From positions 1-8,440 of the forward strand of contig JAPSGP010000101.1 of the NCBI GenBank assembly GCA_031177445.1: 8,440 nt of DNA, given 5' to 3'. Source of the stretch: Acidimicrobiia bacterium. Lineage in GTDB: Bacteria; Actinomycetota; Acidimicrobiia; IMCC26256; JACDBD01. The translations under genes and the position numbers were made by a program. The notes below the pieces were generated by a model. The model was given only the letters and a program-made list of their open reading frames with translations. It was not told the DNA's origin and made no database searches. The number at the start of each line of letters is the position of its first letter. The first letter of the stretch is position 1. Positions 1-5,830 of this stretch are shown one piece after another.

Positions 1-976
1 CCCGGGCGTCACTCGCGGCGTCCTCGACGATGGCGACGAGGTCCACCGGCGAACGCTGCAACGGGCTCCCCTGGTCGAGCCGCGCCAGGTGGAGGAGATC
101 GTCGACGAGCGCGCCCATGCGCAGCGTTTCCTGCTCGGTGCGACGCATGGCGGCGGAGAGCTCGCCCTCATCGTGCAGCCCACCCCGGCGGTACAGCTCG
201 GCGTACCCGCGGATCGTGGTGACGGGCGTGCGCAGCTCGTGCGACGCGTCGGCCACGAACTGGCGCAGGCGCGTCTCGGACTCGACGCGCTCGTCGAAGG
301 CTTCCTCGATGCGGCCCAGCATTTGGTTCAGCGCGTTGCCGAGCTCGCCCGCTTCGGTGCCGGTCGCGACCTCCGGCACCCGATGAGAAAGGTCGCCGCC
401 GGCGATGGCCGTGGCCGTCGCCGTCATCTGCTTGATCGGGCGCACCCCGAGTCTGATCACCCACCAGATGACGAGGCCGAGCACCCCCAGGATCAGGGCC
501 GTCGCCACGACCTCGACGGTGATCAGCCGGCTCACCGCAGAGTCGACGTCGTCGAGCGGGAGCGCCACGACGCGGATGTCGCCGTCCAGGTCGCGGCTGG
601 CCAGGACGCGATAGCGGTCGTCGGACGACCTGCTGCCGACGGTGAAGGGCGCGCCGCGATCGCTCGCGGCGACGGCCTCCTCGCCAGTGATGTCGGGGAC
701 GGGGGATTCCTCGCCGTAGGGCTTCAGCTTGGTGACGACGGCGCCGCTTTCGTCGACCTCGCCGAAGTAGAGCGAGCTGAAGTAGCCGGGATCGTCGCCC
801 GGGGGCGGCGGCGCGAAGTTGTGGAACGGCCGCAACGATGCCGACGCTTCGCGCAACTGCGTGTCGACCTGGTCGACGAGGTTGCTCTCGGTGCGGCGGG
901 TGACCACGTAGGCGACGACGACGAGCACGAGCGCGACCACGCCCATGCCAACGAGCAATCGCGCCCGCAGGGACAT
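1..976 (-). CDS. Membrane sensor histidine kinase (C-terminus cut by window edge)
   Basis: The first 325 residues of a two-component sensor kinase are present. A short cytoplasmic start is followed by membrane segment 1 at about residues 7-25, an extracytoplasmic sensor region at about 26-148 with a PPPPGDD loop, and membrane segment 2 at about 150-172. A HAMP linker (about 173-225, VRPIKQMTATATAIAGGDLSHRV-like) leads into a HisKA helix with the phosphoacceptor motif ASHELRTP (His246) and DDLLHLARLDQG after it. The ATP-binding HATPase domain lies beyond position 1. The ATG directly follows the regulator stop codon (TAG then ATG, no gap), so both genes are one operon and probably translationally coupled. 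By family it should autophosphorylate on His246 and pass phosphate to the adjacent regulator. The sensor region matches no ligand-binding fold that I recognise. It is partial only because of the window boundary; no frameshift is seen. Confidence 0.95.
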   Translation of the reverse strand, partial: MSLRARLLVGMGVVALVLVVVAYVVTRRTESNLVDQVDTQLREASASLRPFHNFAPPPPGDDPGYFSSLYFGEVDESGAVVTKLKPYGEESPVPDITGEEAVAASDRGAPFTVGSRSSDDRYRVLASRDLDGDIRVVALPLDDVDSAVSRLITVEVVATALILGVLGLVIWWVIRLGVRPIKQMTATATAIAGGDLSHRVPEVATGTEAGELGNALNQMLGRIEEAFDERVESETRLRQFVADASHELRTPVTTIRGYAELYRRGGLHDEGELSAAMRRTEQETLRMGALVDDLLHLARLDQGSPLQRSPVDLVAIVEDAASDAR

Positions 977-1663
977 CTACGCCTGCGATTCTCGCAGGGT
1001 GTAGCCGAAGCCCCGGATCGTGTGGATGAGGCGGGGCTCGGTCTTGTCGAGCTTGCGCCGCAGGTAGCCGATGTACGTCTCGACGACGCCGCCGTCGCCG
1101 CCGAAGTCGTACTGCCACACGTGGTCGAGGATCTGTGCCTTCGACATCACCCGGCCCTGGTTGACGAGCAGGAAGCGGAGCAGGTTGTACTCGGTGGGCG
1201 AGAGCGAGACCTCGGTGTCGCCGCGCGTCACGCGGTGGGCGTCGTCGTCCATCACAAGATCGGCGCAGCTGAGCACGGCGTCGGTGCGGGTGGCCCCCGC
1301 CCGTCGCAGCACCGCGTTGATGCGGGCGACGAGCTCCTCCAGGCTGAACGGCTTGACGAGGTAGTCGTCGCCGCCCAGGGTGAGCCCCCGCACCTTGTTG
1401 TCAGTCCCGTCGCGAGCGGTGAGGAAGAGGACAGGCGTCCGGCTGCCGTCGGACCGCAGGCGCCGGCACACCTCGAACCCGTCGAGGTCCGGCAGCATCA
1501 CGTCGAGGACGATCAGGTCGGGGCGAGCGTCGGGCACGGCGTCGATGGCTTCGCGGCCCGTGGCCGCCACCGCGACCTCGAAGCCCGAGTGGCGGAGCGC
1601 CGCCTCGAGCATCGAACGCAGGTTCTCCTCGTCGTCGACGAGCAACAGCCGTTCACCAGCCAT
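977..1663 (-). CDS. OmpR/PhoB-family response regulator
   Basis: A 228-residue regulator of normal family length. The N-terminal receiver domain (about 5-118) has the acidic pair D10/D11, phosphoacceptor D54 in LIVLDVMLPDLDG, the switch Thr82 in FLTARDG and Lys104 in VKPF. The C-terminal winged helix (about 130-226) has the typical LSPTEYNLLRFLLVNQGRVMSKAQILDHVW and GYLRRKLDK...IHTIRGFGYTLR. It should bind DNA once phosphorylated by the kinase encoded immediately downstream. The frame stays open far upstream, but homology begins at MAGERLLLVDDE, so the ATG at 1663 is chosen. An in-frame ATG at 1675 adds four residues; its GGTGAG abuts that ATG with no spacer and lies 12 nt from the chosen one, so neither start has an ideal ribosome-binding site. 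The divergent protease gene is a plausible target. The pair resembles MprAB, PrrAB or TrcRS types, but I cannot assign a specific orthologue. Confidence 0.95.
   Translation of the reverse strand: MAGERLLLVDDEENLRSMLEAALRHSGFEVAVAATGREAIDAVPDARPDLIVLDVMLPDLDGFEVCRRLRSDGSRTPVLFLTARDGTDNKVRGLTLGGDDYLVKPFSLEELVARINAVLRRAGATRTDAVLSCADLVMDDDAHRVTRGDTEVSLSPTEYNLLRFLLVNQGRVMSKAQILDHVWQYDFGGDGGVVETYIGYLRRKLDKTEPRLIHTIRGFGYTLRESQA
982..998 (-). promoter_or_regulatory. Hairpin masking the kinase ribosome-binding site
   Basis: A perfect 7-bp inverted repeat with a 3-nt loop covers the last regulator codons. Read on the minus strand it is CCTGCGA-GAA-TCGCAGG. Its 3' arm ends in AGG, the best ribosome-binding candidate for the kinase, five bases before the regulator stop codon, which the kinase ATG follows directly. 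A ribosome finishing the regulator would open the stem. The pairing is seen directly; the coupling role is inference. Confidence 0.4.
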
Positions 1664-1722
1664 GGAAGAGATCATCTCACCGGAACCCGAGAGTTGGCTG
1701 TGAGCGAGCCGTGAGCTGGCCC

Positions 1723-1739
1723 GCCCGCGTCCCGCGGGC
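1723..1739. repeat. GC-rich inverted repeat, 7-bp arms
   Basis: GCCCGCG (1723-1729), loop TCC, then CGCGGGC (1733-1739): a perfect hairpin or dyad in the divergent spacer. It could be an operator or a structure in the regulator's 5' leader, since it lies 60 nt upstream of the regulator start. In DNA this GC-rich such short dyads also arise by chance. Confidence 0.35.
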
Positions 1740-1742
1740 GTC

Positions 1743-1771
1743 GAGACGCCGGAGCGGTCCCAGGGAGTTCC
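1743..1771 (-). promoter_or_regulatory. Possible ECF-sigma promoter for the two-component operon
   Basis: On the minus strand, GGAAC (1771-1767) is followed after 18 nt by CGTCTC (1748-1743). This resembles the GGAAC...CGT layout of envelope-stress ECF sigma factors such as mycobacterial SigE. It lies 80 nt upstream of the regulator ATG. The -10 match is partial and no transcription data are available, so this is only a candidate. Confidence 0.22.
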
Positions 1772-1820
1772 CAGCTTCCTCGAAGGATGCTCCCAATCGC
1801 GGGGTCGATGATCACCACTC

Positions 1821-2708
1821 ATGATCACCGCATACGACCGCCCGAGCGGGCCTCCCCCGCCGCCTCCCCCGCCGCCGGGCGCTCCTTCCCCCCGGGAGCG
1901 CCGCCGGCGCACAGCCCGGCGCCGGCTCGTCACCGGCGCCGGGCTGGCGATCCTCTCGCTCGTCGCTGGGCTCGCCGGCGGGGTCCTCGCCGGACGCACC
2001 GATTCCGAGGCCACGACCGCGAGCGCACCCGACGCGCAGCAGGCGAGCCTTCGTCTCAGCGGTGAGACGCTCGACGTCGCCGCCGTGCTCGACCGCGTGC
2101 AGCAATCGGTCGTCTCCGTCGACACCGAGGTCATCACCCGCCGTGGCCCGTTCAGCGATCGGGCCTCCGGCGCCGGGACCGGCCTCGTCCTCGACGACGA
2201 CGGGTACATCCTCACGAACGCCCACGTCGTGGCGGACGCCACGTCGATCACCGTCACCTTGTCCGGGGAGGACGAGGCGCGAGACGCCGAGCTCGTCGCT
2301 GCCGACCCCGACGCCGACCTCGCCGTCCTCCGCGTCGACGACACCGACGGACTCGTCGCCGCACCGCTCGGGAGCTCGGACTCCGTCCACGTCGGCGACC
2401 AGGTCGTCGCCATCGGCAATGCACTGGCGCTCGAAGGAGGAATGACCGTGACCCAGGGAATCGTGTCGGCCGTCGACCGGTCGATCGAGACCGACGAGGG
2501 GTCCCTCGACGGCCTCATCCAGACCGACGCCGCGATCAGCTCCGGCAACTCCGGTGGCCCGCTGGTCAACGCGGCCGGGGAAGTCGTCGGCATCAACACG
2601 GCCGTCGCCAGCGACAGCCCCGGCGTCACGGCTTCGAACGTCGGCTTCGCGATCTCGATCGACTCTGCCCGGACGGTCGTCGATCAGGTCATCGGGAGCA
2701 CCATCTGA
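1821..2708 (+). CDS. HtrA/DegP-like membrane-anchored serine protease, no PDZ domain
   Basis: A 295-residue S1C (trypsin-like) protease. A cytoplasmic tail with nine consecutive prolines and a basic RERRRRTARRR stretch is followed by one membrane helix (about 36-58), a short linker, then the protease domain (about 85-292) outside the membrane. The catalytic triad is visible: His135 in LTNAHVV, Asp166 in DPDADLAVL and Ser244 in SSGNSGGPLVN. HtrA hallmarks VGDQVVAIGNAL and VTQGIVSAVDR are present. The protein ends just after the protease fold (NVGFAISID...VIGSTI), where HtrA proteins normally continue into one or two PDZ domains. The family degrades or refolds misfolded exported proteins. The ribosome-binding site is weak, but no ATG downstream would keep the anchor. 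Its last base is shared with the next gene's ATG (TGATG), and it is divergent from the two-component operon, which may control it. Compare mycobacterial PepD under MprAB. Confidence 0.93.
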   Translation: MITAYDRPSGPPPPPPPPPGAPSPRERRRRTARRRLVTGAGLAILSLVAGLAGGVLAGRTDSEATTASAPDAQQASLRLSGETLDVAAVLDRVQQSVVSVDTEVITRRGPFSDRASGAGTGLVLDDDGYILTNAHVVADATSITVTLSGEDEARDAELVAADPDADLAVLRVDDTDGLVAAPLGSSDSVHVGDQVVAIGNALALEGGMTVTQGIVSAVDRSIETDEGSLDGLIQTDAAISSGNSGGPLVNAAGEVVGINTAVASDSPGVTASNVGFAISIDSARTVVDQVIGSTI

Positions 2709-3484
2709 TGGCGCGTTCCGTGAGCTCTCGTCCGTGGCGCCGGCGCCTCCTGTTCTTCGGCACGCCGCTCCTCCTCGTCGTACTCCTCGGCGGCTTCGCC
2801 ACCTGGTACTTCCTCTTCCGCGATGACGCGCCGCCCGCGGTCGACATCCAGGCCGCCTCCGAAGCGGCCTCCGACTCTGCCGGAGCCGGCAGCGGGAGCG
2901 GCAGCGGCGAGACGACCACCTCCCTGAGCGGGGCCTGGAGCGTGGACACCGAAGTGGGCGACTTCGCCGACTTCACGAGCAGCTTCGCCGGCTACCGGGT
3001 GCAGGAGGAGCTCGTGAGCATCGGCGCCAAGACCGCGGTGGGTCGCACCCCGGACGTCACCGGCACGCTCACGTTCGACGGCACCACGCTGAATGCGGCC
3101 GCCTTCGAGGTGAACACGACGACGCTCCAGAGCGACGACGATCGCCGGGACAACTCGATCCGGAACCAGGCGCTCGAGACGAGCCGGTACCCGACCGCGA
3201 CCTTCAGCCTGACCCAGCCGATCGAGATCGAGTCGATCCCGGCCGACGGCGAGACCGTGCAACTCGACGCCGTCGGTGAGCTGACGCTCCACGGCGTCAC
3301 GCGAGAGGTCACGTTCCCGCTCGAAGCGGCGATCGAGGGCGACGTCATCGTCGTGACGGGATCCCTCGACGTGCCGTTCGCCGACTTCGACATCGAGCCG
3401 CCCACGAGCATGTCGGTGTTGTCCGTCGAGGACCACGGCGTGATCGAGGTCCAGCTGTTCTTCAGCCGGGCGACCACGCCGTAA
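2708..3484 (+). CDS. Membrane-anchored YceI-family protein
   Basis: A 258-residue protein with a basic N-terminus (RPWRRR), one membrane segment at about 14-36, a Ser/Gly/Ala-rich linker (about 47-72) and a YceI-like domain from about 75 to the end. YceI signatures include GAWSVDTEVGDFADF, VTGTLTFDGTTLNAAAFEVNTTTLQSDDDRRDNSIR, TSRYPTATFSLTQP and VGELTLHGVTREVTFPLEA. The family forms a lipocalin-like beta barrel that binds polyisoprenoid or other amphipathic lipids in the periplasm. The anchor replaces the usual cleaved signal peptide. Its start codon overlaps the protease stop codon by one base (TGATG), so translation is probably coupled to the protease and the two share one mRNA. A joint envelope role is inferred; the ligand is unknown. 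Confidence 0.9.
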   Translation: MARSVSSRPWRRRLLFFGTPLLLVVLLGGFATWYFLFRDDAPPAVDIQAASEAASDSAGAGSGSGSGETTTSLSGAWSVDTEVGDFADFTSSFAGYRVQEELVSIGAKTAVGRTPDVTGTLTFDGTTLNAAAFEVNTTTLQSDDDRRDNSIRNQALETSRYPTATFSLTQPIEIESIPADGETVQLDAVGELTLHGVTREVTFPLEAAIEGDVIVVTGSLDVPFADFDIEPPTSMSVLSVEDHGVIEVQLFFSRATTP

Positions 3485-3670
3485 CCGCGAGCGCGGGCGA
3501 GCCGCGGCCCGAGTCTCGTCCGCCACCACCGAGCGGCCGGGACGGTCTCCTCGCGACACACCGGGTCGCCGTCGCAAGCTCCGGCTCCTGGAGCGACGGT
3601 CGGCAAAGCCGCCGCCGCTCCGACCGTCCCGGCCGCTCGCCTCCCTACACTGCGAACGAAAGGAACGAGC
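3485..3670. promoter_or_regulatory. Structured spacer upstream of the dioxygenase gene
   Basis: The 186-bp spacer holds a possible end signal for the YceI operon and the promoter of the dioxygenase gene. Perfect 9-bp arms GACGGTCGG (3595-3603) and CCGACCGTC (3620-3628) enclose a 16-nt loop; there is no T tract, so terminator activity is uncertain. A TACACT at 3646-3651 fits the actinobacterial TANNNT -10 element, but its -35 region is poor. AAAGGA at 3659-3664 is a good ribosome-binding site six bases before the ATG. Confidence 0.5.
3597..3617 (+). repeat. Copy 1 of a 21-nt interspersed repeat
   Basis: These 21 bases recur perfectly, as their reverse complement, at 7394-7414. The core CGGCAAAGCCG is itself a small dyad (CGGC/GCCG around AAA), followed by a GCC-repeat tail. 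This copy sits 53 nt before the dioxygenase start codon and partly inside the 9-bp-arm stem of this spacer. Confidence 0.7.
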
Positions 3671-4462
3671 ATGTCCGACCGCGAGCTGACCCAGCTCCTC
3701 AGCCGCCGCCAGGCGCTCGGCCTGCTAGCCGGCGTCGGGCTCGGAGTCGTCGCCGCCGCCTGTGGTGGTGATTCCTCTTCCTCTTCGTCGTCCTCGTCGT
3801 CGAGCACGACCGGCTCCTCGTCGGGTACGACCGGCACCACGGCGTCGTCCAACGCGGTGTCGTGCGTCCTGACCCCCGAGGCGACGGAGGGCCCGTACTA
3901 CCTCGACCTCGACATGGTCCGCAGCGACATCACCGAAGGAAGGGCGGGCACCCCGCTCGACCTGCGCATCACGGTGGTCGACGCCGACACGTGCAACACG
4001 ATCAGCGATGCGGCCGTCGACGTGTGGCACTGCGACGCCGAGGGCATCTACTCGGGCTTCGTCGCCGCCAGCACCGGTGCCGCAGGCGGGGGCGGTCCCG
4101 GAGGTCAGCAGTCCTCGCCCGACGACACCACGTTCCTGCGCGGCACGCAGGTGACCGACGCCAACGGGCTGGCACAGTTCCGGACCATCTATCCGGGCTG
4201 GTACACCGGCCGGGCCGTGCACATCCACATGAAGGTGCACGTCGGCGGGTCCGAGGTCCACACCGGTCAGCTCTTCTTCGCCGACACGCTCAGCGACACC
4301 GTCTACCAGAGCTCGCCGTACAGCTCGAAGGGCGAGCCCGACGTGCGCAACAGTGAGGACAACATCTACTCGAGTGCCGGCGCCGCTTCGGCCGAGCTCG
4401 CGATGCAACGGTCGGGCGACGGCTATACGGGCGAGATCACGGTCGGCGTGCGCGCCTCCTGA
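3671..4462 (+). CDS. Tat-exported lipoprotein intradiol ring-cleavage dioxygenase
   Basis: A 263-residue protein. A twin-arginine signal (SRRQALGLLAG, Arg12-Arg13) leads to a lipobox-like AAAC with Cys31 as the likely lipidated residue, then a tract of 11 serines and a Ser/Thr/Gly linker to about residue 60. The remainder is an intradiol dioxygenase domain: TPEATEGPYY, DVWHCDAEGIYSGF (Tyr127), TIYPGWYTGRAVHIHMKV (Tyr178, Arg181, His184, His186) and GQLFFAD. By comparison with protocatechuate 3,4-dioxygenase, Tyr127, Tyr178, His184 and His186 are the non-haem ferric ligands and Arg181 the conserved active-site Arg. The family opens catechol-type rings between the two hydroxyls. Export as a folded metalloprotein fits the Tat signal and recalls secreted actinobacterial lignin-aromatic dioxygenases. 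It has a good AAAGGA ribosome-binding site and converges on amidohydrolase A. The substrate is unknown. Confidence 0.92.
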   Translation: MSDRELTQLLSRRQALGLLAGVGLGVVAAACGGDSSSSSSSSSSSTTGSSSGTTGTTASSNAVSCVLTPEATEGPYYLDLDMVRSDITEGRAGTPLDLRITVVDADTCNTISDAAVDVWHCDAEGIYSGFVAASTGAAGGGGPGGQQSSPDDTTFLRGTQVTDANGLAQFRTIYPGWYTGRAVHIHMKVHVGGSEVHTGQLFFADTLSDTVYQSSPYSSKGEPDVRNSEDNIYSSAGAASAELAMQRSGDGYTGEITVGVRAS

Positions 4463-4472
4463 GACGCCTCAG
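4459..4472. terminator. Short dyad formed by two convergent stop codons
   Basis: CTGAG (4459-4463), loop ACGC, CTCAG (4468-4472). The left arm contains the dioxygenase TGA (4460-4462) and the right arm contains the amidohydrolase A TGA read on the other strand (4469-4471). Only six bases separate the two genes. The stem is short and lacks T tracts, so it is at best a weak bidirectional terminator. Confidence 0.3.
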
Positions 4473-5701
4473 ACGCGGTCGAGCTCGAGCATGCGGATGG
4501 CGTTCCCCCGCAGCACCTTGTAGGTCGTCTCGTCGTCGAGACCCGAGTCGGCGACCATCTTCTCCACGTAGTCCTTCGAGTTCGGCCACGTGGTGTCGGT
4601 GTGCGGGTAGTCGGTCTCGAAGCAGATGTTGTCGACGCCCACTGTGTCGAGGTTCTTGAGGCCCACCCGATCGGCGGTGAAGCACCCGAAGATGCGGCCG
4701 TAGTAGTAGGTCGACGGCGGCTCGGGAATGCGCTCCTTCGAGTGCTGCCACGCGTCGTGGTGGTCCCAGACCGTGTCGGCGCGTTCGAGCGCGTACGGAA
4801 TCCACCCGATCTGGCCCTCGCTGTACGCCAGCTTGAGCTTGGGGAACTGGATGAGCTTGCCCGAGAACAGCCAGTCTGCGAGCGACGCCATCGAGTTGTT
4901 GAACGCGAGCGTTCCCCCCACGCCGCCGGGGGCATCGGGCGACGCGGCCGGAGTGGTCGACGACGAGCCGATGTGCATGCAGAGCGTGACGCCGTTGTCG
5001 TTGCACACCTGGAACATCGGGTCCCAGTAGCCGGTGTGGATGCTCGGCAGGTTCAGGCGGGGCGGGATCTCGCTGAAGCAGATCGCGCGGGCGCCGAGAT
5101 CGGCGATGCGCTGCACTTCATTGGCCGCGAGCTCGTCGTCCCACAACGGGACGAGGCACAGCGGGATGTTCACGCCGCCCGAGGGCTCGCACCACTCGTG
5201 GATCATCCAGTCGTTGTAGGCCTTGACGCAGGCGAGGCCGAGCTCCTTGTCCTCGCCCTCGTAGAACGTCTGGCCGCAGAAGCGCGGGAAGGTGGGGAAC
5301 GGGAGCGACCCGTCGGTCCAGTTGAGCGCGAAGTCCTTGATGCGGGCATCGCGTTCGTGGCAACCGGGCCGCATCCCGTCGTAGGTGACCGCGGTCATCT
5401 CCATCGTCGTGCGGTCGAACTTCGACACGTCGCCGCCGGGCGTTGCCTCCACCGGGATCGCCACGAACTTCTTGTGCACGTAGATGAGCCGGTCCTCGTA
5501 GATCCAGGCGTCGCCCCAGTCGCCGTCGGGGTCCTCCTCCATCTCGTAGCGAGCGCCGGGCTTGAGCTTGAAGCCGCCCCACCGCTTGCGCTCGACGCGC
5601 GGGCCCTTCTCCCGGTACTTCTCGGGGAGCCACGTCTGCCAGACGTGGGGTGGCTCGACAACGTGATCGTCGACGCTGATGATCTTGGGCAGCTCCGTCA
5701 T
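4469..5701 (-). CDS. Amidohydrolase-2 family metal-dependent hydrolase (A)
   Basis: A 410-residue TIM-barrel protein of the PF04909 superfamily, which contains ACMSD and resorcylate decarboxylases. The start of the barrel reads ISVDDHVVEPPHVW, with D11-x-H13 in place of the usual HxH/ExH metal pair. LCMHIGSSS gives the strand-5 His243, and CFETDYPHTDTTWPNS gives Asp364. At the usual catalytic-His position (LAYSEGQIGW) there is Glu295. VLRGNAIRMLELD near the end is the typical family tail. The reaction could be hydrolytic or decarboxylating; the substrate cannot be read. The ATG at 5701 is preferred over an in-frame GTG at 5722 because AGGA lies eight bases upstream and homology starts at residue 6. 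A strong palindrome immediately upstream suggests TetR control. TAGGAT at 5711-5706 could also serve as a -10 giving a nearly leaderless mRNA. Confidence 0.9.
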   Translation of the reverse strand: MTELPKIISVDDHVVEPPHVWQTWLPEKYREKGPRVERKRWGGFKLKPGARYEMEEDPDGDWGDAWIYEDRLIYVHKKFVAIPVEATPGGDVSKFDRTTMEMTAVTYDGMRPGCHERDARIKDFALNWTDGSLPFPTFPRFCGQTFYEGEDKELGLACVKAYNDWMIHEWCEPSGGVNIPLCLVPLWDDELAANEVQRIADLGARAICFSEIPPRLNLPSIHTGYWDPMFQVCNDNGVTLCMHIGSSSTTPAASPDAPGGVGGTLAFNNSMASLADWLFSGKLIQFPKLKLAYSEGQIGWIPYALERADTVWDHHDAWQHSKERIPEPPSTYYYGRIFGCFTADRVGLKNLDTVGVDNICFETDYPHTDTTWPNSKDYVEKMVADSGLDDETTYKVLRGNAIRMLELDRV

Positions 5702-5712
5702 GGGCCCAATCC

Positions 5713-5734
5713 TAACTGACACGGGTGTCAGCTA
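5713..5734. promoter_or_regulatory. Palindromic operator, probable TetR site
   Basis: The core is CTGACAC-GG-GTGTCAG (5716-5731), with perfect 7-bp arms. One mismatched pair is followed by two more matching pairs, giving a 22-bp imperfect dyad. It lies 12 bp before the amidohydrolase A ATG, overlapping a candidate -10/-35 interval, where a bound repressor would block transcription. Size and symmetry fit TetR-family operators, and a TetR gene is adjacent. The match to that specific regulator is inference; no second copy was found in the tetR/amidohydrolase B spacer. Confidence 0.6.
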
Positions 5735-5770
5735 CTCCAGGCCGTCCGAGTCTCCGTCGCCGCCCGCAGC

Positions 5771-5814
5771 GTTGGTCCACAACAGTCGGATATAGATCCC
5801 TGTTCTGCACCAAC
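5771..5814 (-). terminator. Long imperfect stem downstream of tetR
   Basis: Paired segments from outside in: GTTGGT (5771-5776) with ACCAAC (5809-5814), CA with TG, AACAG (5781-5785) with CTGTT (5800-5804), and with a small bulge GGAT (5788-5791) with ATCC (5796-5799). It begins 16 nt after the tetR stop codon on the minus strand, as expected for a terminator separating tetR from amidohydrolase A. No T tract follows, so a factor-independent role is unproven; it could instead be a second regulatory dyad. Confidence 0.45.
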
Positions 5815-5830
5815 ACTCGGAACGAAAGGG

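Larger units (their letters stand above)
1664..1820. promoter_or_regulatory. Divergent control region between regulator and protease genes
   Basis: This 157-bp spacer must hold promoters for both the two-component operon (minus) and the protease-YceI operon (plus). Visible structure: a 7-bp-arm inverted repeat at 1723-1739, the partial palindrome GGGAGTTCCC at 1763-1772, and a 9-nt direct repeat ATGATCACC at 1808-1816 and 1821-1829 (13-bp period), the second copy covering the protease start codon. OmpR-type regulators commonly bind direct repeats, so the last is a candidate autoregulatory site. No clear housekeeping -10/-35 pair is seen for the protease gene. Confidence 0.5.

Noticed and set aside
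89..1714. Long plus-strand frame of 541 codons
   Set aside because: It runs antisense to the histidine kinase and response regulator, whose motifs are unmistakable. The predicted protein is compositionally biased with no recognisable domain, as expected for high-GC shadows.
1664..2629. N-terminal extension of the response regulator frame across the protease gene
   Set aside because: The frame is open by GC bias only. The receiver domain begins at the ATG at 1663, and the extension is antisense to a protease with an intact catalytic triad.
3485..3670. Small gene in the spacer upstream of the dioxygenase
   Set aside because: No frame with a start, ribosome-binding site and plausible composition was seen; the content is inverted repeats and promoter-like sequence.
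3772..3807. Serine-codon tract as a tandem repeat or phase-variable tract
   Set aside because: The 11 serine codons are a mix of TCC, TCT, TCG and AGC, so there is no uniform unit suited to slippage. It is a protein linker.
2684..3852. Minus-strand frames opposite the YceI gene and spacer
   Set aside because: Acidic, arginine-rich low-complexity products without motifs, antisense to a clear YceI-family gene.
5719..5722. GTG at 5722 as the start of amidohydrolase A
   Set aside because: It would place the start inside the operator palindrome and has a poorer ribosome-binding context than the ATG at 5701, which has AGGA eight bases upstream.
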